From: Lomentospora prolificans
Lineage: Eukaryota > Ascomycota > Sordariomycetes > Microascales > Microascaceae
Direction: 5' to 3'
Assembly (NCBI GenBank): GCA_029532625.1
Contig: JARFXM010000003.1
Coordinates: 1,426,001-1,490,000, forward strand
DNA: 64,000 nt
Shown here: positions 34,865 to 45,991 of the stretch, piece by piece
Position numbering within the stretch: the stretch's first letter is position 1
Layout of the letters: every line of letters begins with the position of its first letter
Translations under genes and position numbers: made by a program
The notes under the pieces: generated by a model
The model's database searches: none
Seen by the model: only the letters and a program-made list of their open reading frames with translations
What the model was told of the DNA's origin: nothing

Positions 34865-35577
34865 ATGTCGTCCATCACAAAGACCATCGCCCAACGAGCC
34901 ACGACAGCTCTCCCCGCCACCACAGCCGCGGCTCCCCGTGTCGTACTCTCCAGTGTCTCCCGCCAGATTCCCAGGTCCTTTTCCACGACAAGACCCGAGC
35001 AAAAGGCCGTCACCGAAACGGTCAAGGATACCTTGAAGAAGGCGGACCGCGTCGTCAGCGACACCATAGTCGACGGAATCGACATCGGAGGTACAGTCTT
35101 TCCAACCACAACCGCACACAACTTTTCCCTTTATCTCGCATTTCACCTGAATCTGGAGAACTAACTAATTCTCTCGCGGAAATAGCCACCGTCGCAAGCA
35201 AGGTCAAGGAGGCTAGTGAAGACGTCTTCCACGGAAAGGCCACCGGTCACGCCTCCGAATACCGCTCCGGTGCTAACGCCACCGCTAACGAGATCGCCGG
35301 AAAGGCCAAGAGAACCGCTGCCGAGGCCAAGGGAGAAGCCAGCGAGCTCGCGGGCGAAGTGAAGGGTAGTGTTAGGGAGGCCAGCGGCGAGGCGAGCGAG
35401 CTTGCCAGCGAAGCGAAAGGAATGGCGCAAGAGGTTGGCGGGAAGGCCGCAGGTTCCGCTGAGGAGCTTGCGGGTAAGGCGAAGGGGGCCGCCGAGGAGG
35501 TGGGGAGCAAGGTGAGGAGGAAGTCGTCGGAGCTTGGCCAGAAGGCTAAGGAGCAGTTCCCTGGTAGCCCTACGTAA
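34865..35577 (+). CDS. Mitochondrial LEA-like stress protein
   Basis: Exons 34865-35090 and 35186-35577 give 205 aa. The 95-nt intron (GTACAG donor, CTAACTAA branch, AATAG acceptor) joins DGIDIG to ATVASK through a split Ala codon. The first 45 residues are rich in Arg, Ser and Thr with no acidic residues, and end near RSFSTTRP, a typical mitochondrial presequence. The rest is almost all Ala, Glu, Lys, Gly and Ser, with repeats of the type ASELAGEVKG, ASELASEAKG and AEELAGKAKG. That pattern matches group-3/4 late-embryogenesis-abundant proteins, which are disordered when wet and helical on drying, and protect membranes or enzymes. The in-frame TTG at 34841 is not used as a start. It is convergent with the Cys/His protein gene 315 nt downstream. 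Confidence 0.8.
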
Positions 35578-35892
35578 GTGACACGGGGAAATGGTCACTT
35601 TAGTTTTAGATTTATTGCTCTGTTCGGCAGCAACGCATCAAAATTGGTGTATAATTGATAATTTGTTACAAGCGGGTTTACTATTTATTGGCTTGCCTCC
35701 AACTTTGAGACTTCGAGTCCATTCCTGCCGAGTCTCGGGTATCTAGTTCTATGAAAATCAAGGAAACGTTAACTGCTCTAAGAACTCTTAAACGGCTCTC
35801 ATTCATTGCTCACAGTGGCGTTCCTACTCTTCAGCAGCCCTTCACAATGTTCATACTGACTCACCGCCTACAAACGACCGAGCAACCCCCGC
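35578..35892. other. Convergent 3' spacer
   Basis: The 315-nt spacer lies between two convergent genes. I see no feature in it other than presumed 3' UTRs. Confidence 0.6.
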
Positions 35893-36228
35893 TTAACTCT
35901 GCCTTGTCCTTGACTCACCACTCCCAGTGCCAGCAGAGGACCTATCAGCAACGTCTTTCGTCAAGGACTTCCCCGTAGCTCTCACGACAGCCCCGTTAAT
36001 CAGCCTCTCCGCGAGTCTGACGTCGCTATCGCCAGGCCCGCCGCCAAGTGACCGCTTTTGCTCGTTCTTCCGCCGACACGGGGGGCAGAAGTCGACATGC
36101 CTGTACACACCCTCTTTCTTGAAGCCGTAGCAGTGCTGGGAGACGCTGGCGCGCGGACAGTGCGAGATTATTCGGTGGCCGTGATAATGCTTGCAGGATA
36201 CGTATTGAACGTCTTCTGCCAGGCACAT
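35893..36228 (-). CDS. Small Cys/His-rich hypothetical protein
   Basis: This single-exon frame of 111 aa begins MCLAEDVQYVSCKHYHGHRI. The first 52 residues hold seven cysteines and several histidines (SCKHYHGH, SHC, SQHC, DFCPPC), a spacing that could coordinate one or two zinc ions. The tail is basic and Ser/Gly-rich. There is no signal peptide. Filamentous ascomycetes have many short proteins that start MC-A-E and carry such a Cys/His pattern, but I know no function for them. I tested an upstream exon ending at TGCGACG/GTAGGT; it keeps frame across the junction but runs into a stop with no ATG, so the ATG at 36228 is preferred. Confidence 0.5.
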   Translation of the reverse strand: MCLAEDVQYVSCKHYHGHRIISHCPRASVSQHCYGFKKEGVYRHVDFCPPCRRKNEQKRSLGGGPGDSDVRLAERLINGAVVRATGKSLTKDVADRSSAGTGSGESRTRQS

Positions 36229-37580
36229 AGTATCCCCCGATTAGCCCGGGATCAGAGCAAATCGGGTGAAGGCCGAGGGAGTGGTTGGACCTACCGTCGC
36301 AGTATGAGAGTTGGTCAGATATGGAAATTGAAGCCTCCCCCAGGGCTCGGGTGGATGTCGGAGGCGGAGGTTATAGGATCGGCCTAAGTAATGGATAGAG
36401 AAAGGAGCTCGCCGTAAGGGCGGGCTCCTCGGGTGTTGGGGTTTGTGTAGGTGTGGGAATGTCAGAGTCGATATGTCCAAGGCTCTGGGCCATTGAATAG
36501 GTGTAATTGGCATCTTGGGCAAAGAGATATATACCTCTGGTGTTAAAGAAGTTGGGTCTCTTGGACCGCATTATAAACAACTGGGATGGATTGGAATCCT
36601 TCTAGGGAGCAGGCGAGATGTGGGTATAAGTAGTCCTATCAACCATAGTCCAGTACTACGAGTTACTGCGTCTAGAGCAAGGTCCATTATCCCGAATCGG
36701 AGCCAAAGCTGTTCAAAAGCGCTGCAGTGTATGGACAAGCTAACAAAGGGTGGTGGTCCCAGAGGGATAGATAGTATTGTCCATCTCAAAGACGCTCTGG
36801 TCGGCCATTGCGAGCGAGATCTTCAATGGGCCGGACAAGGTATTGTCTCCACTGGACCAAGGACACTGCCCTCTTTGCTCCAAGCTGTGGACCTGGAAAG
36901 GCAGCCCGGCTTCATAGTCATCACTCCTCGTCAATAGACCATCCTGTACTTCAATAACACAATGAAGAGATACATGCAAAGAAAATGTACCGACGCCACC
37001 ACCTCCCAGCCAGGTAGCTTTAGAGCATCCCCCTCTCCAATCCTTCCTGCCACAATGGACATTCCGGACAAGCACTAGAGAAGATATCAGGACGCGCATC
37101 CCAGCCGGAAGAGCAAATGGTCAAAGTCTGCGTAAAGAAAACCCAAACCAACCCAGATGCCCCCGCCCAAGGAAAAGCGACCATGCTTCCTACTCCCCTT
37201 TCTCCGTTTGGTCTCCTCCCCAAAGGAGAGAGAGAGAGACGTACTAAGGTCCGAAGAAGTAACAAGATGGCGCGCCCCCTTATTTCCCTACCTGGTTAGG
37301 TAACGTCGGCTTTTGTAGGTTTGATGTACCGCTCGTAATACAAAGCTGAAAGGATTGATCTCTCCTTACGCTCCACCTTACCGTGCGGAATATTGAAAAG
37401 ATACAATGATGAGATGGGGTTCGAAAGAAATCACAAGAGAAGATAAAAAGGCTGGCCGTGGCCAGCTGAAGGGAAAACCAGAGCCTCAGGGGCCGTTTTA
37501 TTCTTGCTTTTTGTCCCTTGCCATCCAAGTCCACAGAGGGGTATCGTACAAACTCATCCTCCCAGCTCATCCCCATCTCT
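36229..37580. other. Intergenic, no supported gene
   Basis: Short frames only. A 40-codon minus-strand frame (MAQSLGHIDSDIPTPTQ and onward) ends in a stop with no splice outlet. I see no gene. Confidence 0.5.
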
Positions 37581-39822
37581 TCACGTAAAGTCCTCGAAAA
37601 ACACCCTCTTCTGTCCGCTGCCCCTCATATCCTCTAGTTCGCTTAGATGCCTGTCAATCTCCATGAGATCCAGCATCTCTACCTCAACGTTGCGCTCCGT
37701 CGCATCCTCGACGACATCAGCCGCGGCACTAATGTCATCTGCAAAAGCTAGGCCGGTCCTAGGCCGCGAGGGCAGGTTTAACGCCCCTCGGCTGTCATCC
37801 TCGTCACCATTGGCAGGCTCGTCATCGCCAGGGCGCGCAAATTTGGCGGCGCGCACACTGCCAAATTTGCCACTGTTGAGATTAAACGAGACCTTGGTAC
37901 TCGCATCCGGCCGATTGTGGACGATGATGGCACTAGGAAGGGAACTTGTCCTGTCTCCAAGAAAGCGACGCTTTCCGACAACGCCTCCGATTTTACGACC
38001 GGGGCCGTCCTCTGACTCTCGCAGAATCACTAGCCTCGACTCGCCGGAAATGAGCACCTCGACTCCGAGCCCACCGTCACTCTTACCGTCGCCTTTCGCC
38101 TTGGACAAGTCCACGATAGCATTGACTCCGCAGCACCTCTCGCCAAGCAAGCCAACACCGAGATCGTGAAGCTTGATCATTCTTGTTGGTTGCGCACCGC
38201 TAAAGAGATTGACTCCGCCACCACTACTCCTTCGAATTTGCGCGCTCCAGAAACTTGCTATGCCGGGAATGACGCAAACATGCTCAGCGGATCCTATCCA
38301 CAAAACCACGCTTTCGTCGCTTGCGACCGAGCCGGACACAGGGTGGGCTACCACCGTGATCCCCCCCCTGGTGGCTGTAAGTCGGCCATGTGGGATAGCG
38401 CCAGAGCTAAGAGATGCCTGAGCGTCTTTTCGCGTGTGGGGCGTCATTGGAACAAATGCTCCCGATTGACGTGGCTTGTCCTCGGGGGCGCCTGCTCGGA
38501 GGGGGCTGGTGCCCTCAATATAACCCGAAACGGAAAAGGCAGTCGTAGCAGCGCCAACTACACCCGAGCTGCTCTTCCCAAGCAATGTCGTTCCAGAGGG
38601 GCTCACGCCGTCAATATCCCAGATACCCCACGTCCCGTCGGCCAACAGGGCCAGGATAGCCCTGCCGTGGGAGATCCACGCGGCATCCACGATAGGCTTT
38701 CGGTAAGGCGAATTGCGTGCGTAAGGAGGATAAAGAGAAAGAAGCCACGACCCCTGGGAAGGGAAGGGGCCGGTCGACAGTTCGTCGGGCGAAATAGAAG
38801 GGGTAGCAAAGTCGTATATCCGGACGGCATGCGTCGTAGACACCGCAAGGAGCTGGGTCATGTGGGTCAAGTTGAACGAGATGGAGGATAGGGGCGAAGG
38901 AAGAAATTCGGTCTGGAACGCTTCGGCGGGGCTTTGCGCCATGCCGACCTTGAGATCCAAGGAGACATCCCATAAGCGCAAAGTACCTGAGCCTTCCAGA
39001 TTATGAGAGGCCACAATGGCGCGGGGAGTCGAGGGGATCGCGGCTTCCTTCTTCGACGACGGGGACTTGGGTTTGACGAGCGTGATAGCGAGGCCACGGC
39101 TGTGCTGTGTCTGGCCACCGAGAAGCACCATCGATTCTCCCCAAACGCCGGTACCTGGGCGTCCAGCCAGCAGCCCACTCTTCAGCTCCGGTCTCGCTTT
39201 GCTCTCTGGCGAGGGCGGAGTTAGGGGAAGCGTAAGAAGGTAGACCTCGCTATTGGCGCAAGAGACGGCAAATACAAGCCTCTCCTTCAACAAATCCGAC
39301 CCGCCCCACGAGGCATCGTCCGCAGCTGTGGGCGGCATGGGTAGTACTGCGATATGCAGACCGGCGGTCCCTAGAGAGAGGTCCAGCGTCTGCACAACAT
39401 CAGGATAGGGTTCGTCTGGCTTCTCGTCTTCGAAATCGGGCAGGTTAACGAACGGCGAGTCATCCTTGGACTTTGATGGAGCGGGCTCATCATCGTCCGA
39501 GTCGAGGACCATCACAACATCTTCCGAGGTGCCATTCTGCTTCTCCTTCGGGGTTGGCTGGGGAGTACGGGCTTTGAAGCGGCGACCGCCCCTCCAGAGC
39601 AGGGTTACGCCGTTTTCATGACCATAGAGGATGATGGTCGCGCCTTGAGGCGAAAGAACAGGGTAGACTTTAACATCATGGACGCGACGGTTGAGGTAAT
39701 GTCTGGCGAGAGCGCCCATCAGCACATTATTAGGAAAGATAAAGGGAATACAACTCTTTGACATACGTAAATTGTGTGTTTTGCGCCGTCCGGCGGATTC
39801 TAGGAGCTCCAAACGTCGTCAT
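37581..39822 (-). CDS. nup37: Nucleoporin Nup37-like beta-propeller protein
   Basis: Two exons, 39822-39767 and 39702-37581, give 725 aa. The 64-nt intron (GTATGT...CGCCAG) joins TAQNTQFT to HYLNRRVHDVKVYPV through a split Thr codon, and the ATG at 39822 is the only good start. The uninterrupted frame can begin only at a TTG. The protein fits the large fungal Nup37 of the nuclear pore Y-complex: an N-terminal ILYGHENGVTLLWRGGRRFK region, WD-like repeats (GTLRLWDVSLDLK, TTHAVRIYDFAT, ADGTWGIWDIDG, SVVLWIGSAEH) forming a beta-propeller, and an acidic helical C-terminal tail (EMLDLMEIDRHLSELED). Acidic low-complexity insertions (VLDSDDDEPAPSK) are typical of filamentous fungi. The family assignment is from remembered layout, so a different WD40 nucleoporin or scaffold remains possible. 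A TCACGTGA palindrome lies 285 nt upstream. Confidence 0.75.
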
Positions 39823-41187
39823 GTTTTTGCTATTGAGCCTAGGTAGAGGTAGAAGAAAAACGCAACGAAGATGGCATCAATGCGTGGAAGCTCCAGCTGG
39901 GGAAGGCAGGCCGCAGATTGGCCGTTGGTAGTGATTCCCAACTAGCGGGCCGTAGATGGGTTTGTTGTTTCTCGAGGCTTGGGGTCAATGAAAATAATTC
40001 CGCCGCGCAGCTTGCCCAAGAAGCGCGTTGGTTGGCAAGCCTCGCAGGCATTCTGGTGACAGTGCCGAGACTGGCAATGGGAGCTGGCCCCGAGCATGGG
40101 TTTCGTCACGTGATTTAACACAACGGCAGCTGTAACCACTCGGCCTCCCAAAAGCCAATTGCAGGCCGCCATTGTCAAGGGGACCTGATACTTCGTATAA
40201 CCCCGACTACAATGCCCGGCCCTCGGATAGGATGCACATATACAGGTATGGATGGAGGTTGGAAAGGAATCGAGCTCACAGAGAATCACGACTGAGTTTT
40301 CTACTTCCCACCCGGGAATCATGGTGCTTTATGCTTCTCGGGCTCTAGCTTATATAACCCCTTTGTTTCTAAGTCGTGGTGCGCTCATCATCTTAATTTA
40401 AGATTCGATTCGTACTACTTGTTCTAAAGTATCGTGCAAGCGGTGCCGTCCTGTCACTTTTTTTTCAGCTAGATGAGACGCAAGGTTATCCATAGCACAA
40501 ACATCCAAATCGAGTGATTGCCACGTTAGCTTCCATCTTTTATAGACCGCAGCTCCATGTAAAACATGTCGGACGGGGTTGTCTGCCGGGAACGGTGCTC
40601 CACGTGGCCCGGGCACCTTCCCGGCCGAGATGGCCGCGAAGCATCACCAGCACTGACCGGCGCGTGTTACCTGACCCGTGTTTGAAAATCTCCGGACTAT
40701 GTCTAAGCATTGCAAGCTTCAGCATGGAGCCCTCGGGAAGGAAAGAAAGTGCGAGGAAATCCGGCACCCTGTCAGCACTGGAGCCCTTCGAACAGCGTTG
40801 TATCCCTCAAGGCTCTTCGCGCGCACCATGAGCCAACACGCCCGATGCTACTCTGGTATGCACCGTCATCACCACAGCCTGCTTAGGCCTATATCAAGCC
40901 ACTATTATTCACGAACCGGCCTGATCCTAGAATCTTTAGATCTTGTCACAATGTTTGCTCTGCGTGTGGTCTCTTCAAGTAACGAGCGATTCCAATAAGT
41001 GATCCATGAATTTCGTGAGGTCCAATTATGTTACGCCTAAAACGCCCGAGAAAAGAAGGCCCCAGCACACCCCTTGAGATCCTGTCCGTCATGAAGCCGA
41101 TCCAAATATCCGACACTCCTTTTCCTATCAACGCCGACCCTTCCGAAAACATGATGATGCCACCGGTAATGTCGCCCCTCGTATTCT
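39823..41187. other. Intergenic: promoter side of Nup37 and 3' side of the secreted protein gene
   Basis: Apart from the TCACGTGA site (40106-40113), I see only short frames without support. No gene is called. Confidence 0.5.
40106..40113. promoter_or_regulatory. TCACGTGA palindrome (bHLH E-box)
   Basis: A perfect 8-nt palindrome containing CACGTG lies 284-291 nt upstream of the Nup37 start codon. It is the preferred site of Cbf1/USF-like bHLH proteins and recurs in promoters of fungal housekeeping genes. Function here is inferred from sequence and position only. Confidence 0.45.
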
Positions 41188-42027
41188 TTAATTGGGGATC
41201 TCGTTCCAACAGTGGCCCCCGGCGACAGCTGTGTAACAGTCACTCCCCGGGAACGCCCACTTGTCGCTCTTATTCTTGCAGTTGGGCCTCCAGCCATTAT
41301 AGTCAATACAGCTGCTATGGTCCCTAGGACACCTACCATGGTTGATCTTGTAAACCTGCGAGCACGTCCTACCCCCGTGGTTCTGCTTGCACGAGCCTCC
41401 CTTCTTCTCTCGTTTCATCCGCCCATGGGAATGCCCGTGGTCGTCATGGGCGTGCGCGCCCTCACGCCATCCAAAGTCATACATTAGGATGTTTTGGCTA
41501 TCGCCGTAGACCCGCACGGGCGGCGCGGGCTCGCGGAGGTACACTATGCCGTTCTCGATATGGTTCATTTCGGTGCCGTGGACCTGCTCGGTCTGGTAGC
41601 GGCCGACAACGTGACAGTCGCCGTGAAGTTTATCGTGAAGTGGGTACTCGCCCATGTGGTTGGCCTCGATGAGGTCCTTACCGTGGTAGACGAGGGCATT
41701 CTCCACAGGGAAATAGACACGCATGGTGCGTTCGTGGGGGTCGTAGAAGGCGGAGGTGAAGTCTTGCCATTCGGTGGGGTAGGTCTTGATGCGGTGCTCC
41801 AGGTCGGCGAGCTGGGCATCAGTCATGATGATCTTCTTGTAGCCCACAAGCTTGACGGTTTGATTAGAGTGCTCCCAGGCGAGGGTGTCGAGGAAGCGCT
41901 TTTCAAAGTCTTGGATTGCGTAGTCGCGTGCCTCAAGGCCGCGCGGGGATATGTCTACCGGGTCCAAGGCTAGAGCTCCGTAAAGGAAGAGGCCAACAGC
42001 CACTGATATAAGTCCGGTGAATTTCAT
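41188..42027 (-). CDS. Secreted protein with His-rich linker and C-terminal Cys-rich domain
   Basis: This is a single-exon gene for 279 aa. A signal peptide (MKFTGLISVAVGLFLYGALA) is cleaved before LDPVDI. Residues 30-200 form an acidic/aromatic domain with one Cys (HGDCHVVGRY) that I do not recognise. A His-rich stretch follows (GAHAHDDHGHSHGR), then MKREKK, a dibasic site that a Kex2-type protease could cut. The last 65 residues carry seven cysteines, ending NGWRPNC, FPGSDCYTA and GHCWNEIPN. C-terminal blocks of the type GSDC...GHCWNE recur in secreted proteins of plant-associated ascomycetes, as I remember, without known activity. A TATTAAAGG element sits about 130 nt upstream. Function unknown; a host-interaction or metal-binding role is only a guess. 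Confidence 0.75.
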   Translation of the reverse strand: MKFTGLISVAVGLFLYGALALDPVDISPRGLEARDYAIQDFEKRFLDTLAWEHSNQTVKLVGYKKIIMTDAQLADLEHRIKTYPTEWQDFTSAFYDPHERTMRVYFPVENALVYHGKDLIEANHMGEYPLHDKLHGDCHVVGRYQTEQVHGTEMNHIENGIVYLREPAPPVRVYGDSQNILMYDFGWREGAHAHDDHGHSHGRMKREKKGGSCKQNHGGRTCSQVYKINHGRCPRDHSSCIDYNGWRPNCKNKSDKWAFPGSDCYTAVAGGHCWNEIPN

Positions 42028-45000
42028 GGCTATCTCTGCGTGTAGGAAGGATAACGAGGAAAAGCAATACAGAGCGTTGCAAGATGTTAAGTGAAGGGAG
42101 AAGAGGAGTTGCCAAACGTCCTGAATTCGCTGTTCATCGTGGAAGCCCTGATGCCTTTAATAGTCGTGATGACCTACAAAGACTTACACGCGATGCGCAC
42201 TAGGCGTTTCTTCAGCCTCATTTTGCCCGCACTCTGGAGTCTGACTCCATCTAATTTAGAGTACATCTAGTTTGACGAGCTTTTTTTAGGATCATGGTCA
42301 CCCTATAGATCTTACTATCAACCAAGTTCCATTCGGGAAACCAGTTTTAGGAGTGGTTAAATCGAGATGCATTTCTCCCGATCGTGGAGATCTCGATGGC
42401 GCGTTGCTACTGGTGCAAAAGCTGGCAGGAGGAACACAGCCATTCCCACGCCAGAAAGATCAACCGAGGCAAGGTGTAATATGTGGAGTTGTCATGGGGA
42501 TGGAGAATGGAAAGGCGAGAAATGGAGAAAACAGGCCATAGCCCCCAGTGGTCTAAGTTTAAACTCCGTAAGCCGGAGATGGATTTCAGCCGAGCTAGGA
42601 CTCGGGCAAGTCAACAATTAAGTGAATCTATCTTGGTGTGACCGATCGTTGGTGAAAAGACCTGCGGGTAATCCTCCCTGCGCCACAGCGCCAAGTCAAA
42701 CACTGTCGTCAATGGGAACTGCGAATATGATAGAGTCCATTTCTTAATCAGTAAATCGAGAGAGTCAACGAAAAAAACGTTAAAATAAGACTTTCACACC
42801 TTGATTTCACTTGCCCGGGTGCCTGAGAAGCGGTTCCTGAAGAAGCGGCTCCTCAAAGTGGGAATGGTGGTGGTTGTGTTACCACCTATGCGGGCTGGCT
42901 TTCGTGAGGCTAAAAATATCCCAATCCGCCATGAAGCATTACCTCACGATGCTACGCGCAAGACTGTTGACTCCGTTCCTCCAACGAATTAACGGTTTTT
43001 ACTTTTTTTTAAGGAAACTTTTTTATTATTCTCTTGCGACTCATGACCTACTGTACTATGTTTTATCCATGAATGTCTCTCCGATATGACTCTCGGGATA
43101 AGTCATTCTGAGATTGTATCTCTTAACTTGGGGTTGACCTCGTACTGGGAGCTCCGAAACATGGTCTCGGGTCAGTGTGCTCTTTCATGTTATCAATTTT
43201 GATACGAGGCCACTTGTTTTTATTCTAGCATATGGAATCGCTATGGTTAAGGGAAACCCCTCGATACAGTTCGGCCAAGACAGAACTCGGCATCTCGAGG
43301 CCTATAGAACTGAGCTCTGTGTAGAAGTATCTTAGACAACGAAGCTCGGAACTGGAATGCCAATGCGTGTAAACTCTCATATCAAGCCAATGCGAAGATT
43401 CAGTTGCTTTCTTTCCCGGGCTCTCCTCCGACAACACCACACGCTCTGCGGTGTTCCAGAAGTACAAGCCTAGACGAGGAGGCCAGATGTAGGATGCAGG
43501 AACGCAGCCGCCAACTCTCCACTGCAATATTTGTCCATGAGAAGGGGACTTAGAAATCGGAATGAAGACAGTCTTGACCAACTTGTGGAGAACAGCAACA
43601 ATAGCAGTGAAAGTGAACCAACTCACTCCGTGTAACCCTCACAAGGCCTTGTCGCCTGACCTCAAAGCTAGTCGGTCAACGCAGTTACAAAACCCACCGT
43701 CCGTCACGGGCCTGGACGACTGGCGACATCAACAGATGTTGGCAGGAAGGCCGCGGGCCGAGAAAACCCACGATTCTCTCCCCTATCCACGACTCCGTTA
43801 CGAATGTGTTCCTTCCAATCCTCGCAGAGTAGATGCGCCATCTTCCTCGTACCTCTAGCACAACGCCCCCCGGCAAAATAGCCTCTTCGAACACAACCTT
43901 ACCGACTCGGTCCTCCCTTGTCTCACGTATACAAAATTCCCACCTGATGTCCCAGTCCACAAAGACCAATACAGTGGTTTTGCGCACACTTGTCCTCCCG
44001 CAACCGCACGGGAGAAATAAAACGCCCCGTCCGCCCTACATCGCGTTTCATCTCACCCGAGGACGGGCCCAACGAGGATCGACTCTGCTATCGTGGCGCA
44101 AATTACCCTCGGCACATATACAAGGAAACGTAAGTAGGCGATGAGTACACCCGGAAGAGACGCAATGCAAGTGCCACCGAGCAACAAGAGATCTGGTGCC
44201 AAGGGAGAAATGTTAAAAGAGGAAAACAAGGAAAGTAAAAAAAAGAAAAATGCCTTGCCTCCTCTTCAAATGGAAGGTTACATATGATGCGCTGAAATAC
44301 ACGCAGGCCGTATCACGATGTCGCCAGTCGGTCGTACATACCCAAGACACATTGTTTCAACCCATGTTATTCCTCCGAGCCATAACCACACCTTACGTGT
44401 GCTCTCTACACATTCAAAAATAGCACTCGCATCTACCAGTACAGAAAGGCTGAAAAAAAAATTAACCAAGCGATGTTCCAAACGGAACACCTTGACCGAT
44501 GGGAAATTCCGAACTCCTTCCCCAGAAAGGGTCCTATCCCCATTATTTGGCGGTTAGTATAGGGCGGATGGCAGGCTCCGCAATGCAATCATCTGGGCTT
44601 ATTAGTCCGTCTTTGTGTAGACCTCAAGAGGGCAAGAGTCATGGTGGAAAGGCTCAGGACCAAGCTGGGGATTGACGATGACCCGTTCGTCTCTGCACAT
44701 CCCTGTCAAAGGCCCAATAAGATGTGCAAATCCCGCGTTTCAGAAATCGTCCACGCCACTCTCTACGAAGGTAGAACCAGGAAAACGAGCCGTCGATCAG
44801 CGCAGCAGCTCAGCACGGGGACAGGCTGGGAAAGATCAAGGAAAAGAAAAAGGAACGGGTGAACAGCACTATACCCGTTTCTATCGCGCATTATTCGCGT
44901 GTGCCAACACTCCGATGCTGTCTGTCCTGTCCGTTTCGGCGATTCTGCCACTCCATATCCCGGAGAAAGAGGGGGTAGAGGAATAACGGTCTGGTTCTTA

Positions 45001-45991
45001 CGTGACCTTGTTCCCAACAAGCAGAACTATCCCGGCCAATCCACGGTCGTCCCTGATGTACATGGACGGCAGGGCCTCGCTTGGGAGGACTCCAAAGATG
45101 GACATTACCAACAGTTGAAACACATCAAAAATGGGGTAAACCGAAACCAGCGAGTCATTTCCGAAGGTGGAAGCAGATACTGATGATCTACAATTACGAT
45201 GGCTCGAAAGTAAAAACTTTAGAAAATATCCCATCGGTGTTTATGTTAAGTCCAACGCATAGATACATTGTGTGACCAAGTCTTCCTCGACACCCAAGTT
45301 GATGCCGTAGATACATTCCAAGAAAATGCAGCGATCCAGCTCTCGAGATATCGGTTTTTCGTCTAGCTCCCGTCTTTCTCCTCACACAAAACATCCAAGA
45401 AAATAGCTGCTGTAATGCACACGGATATCCCACACGCTCCGCTCATACGATGGCTGCAGGTTAGCACTGTATTAGGTTAATGGCTAACCTTTTCACGCCG
45501 GGCGAGAGCCATGGCGCACGCCTTATCCAAGAAACATAGTGCCTCGCAAACCCTATCCGAACCAGGCCCGGCCTAAAATATGTCCTAAGGCAATCCGTAG
45601 CGATGATATAGGGTTGGCATTAGTCGCAGCTTGGACTAGGGTTCGTAGTGGGGTCAGGATCATGGGGCGCCAGGCGGGGAGTTGCAGGAGCTGCGTCGAT
45701 ACAGCGAAAGTCAACAGTATGGCGGGCCGAGGTATATAGTATCCGTGGCCAGATCTTAGGGCAATAGGCGGCATTCATAACTCAGAACGATTCCCAACAC
45801 CAAGAAAAAAGGTATACACAAAAGAACGCCTGGAGACGAGTCATTTCAGACACATCCAAACGAAACGACCGAGTGCTGAAAGGAAAACGTGACCATCAGA
45901 ACGCCGTAAATGCAGAAAAGAGTCCAACGTCGATCGCGCCGAGGAGGGGAAATGGTTATCAGTTAGATAGTTGTTTGCGTTGAGGCAATCA
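42028..45991. other. Gene-poor 4-kb stretch
   Basis: Several frames of 70-133 codons exist on both strands (for example 43626-43225 minus), but none has a domain, signal peptide or splice support. A TATA-like element for the preceding minus-strand gene is at 42154-42162. I see no gene. Confidence 0.5.
42154..42162 (-). promoter_or_regulatory. TATA-like element for the Cys-rich secreted protein gene
   Basis: TATTAAAGG on the minus strand lies about 127-135 nt upstream of the ATG at 42027. Confidence 0.4.

Noticed and set aside
36229..36522. Upstream exon for the Cys/His protein (TGCGACG/GTAGGT donor)
   Set aside because: The junction keeps frame, but the exon runs into TAA without any ATG and no GT is available to splice past the stop.
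43225..43626. 133-codon minus-strand frame
   Set aside because: No recognisable family, no biased codons, no promoter or splice support.
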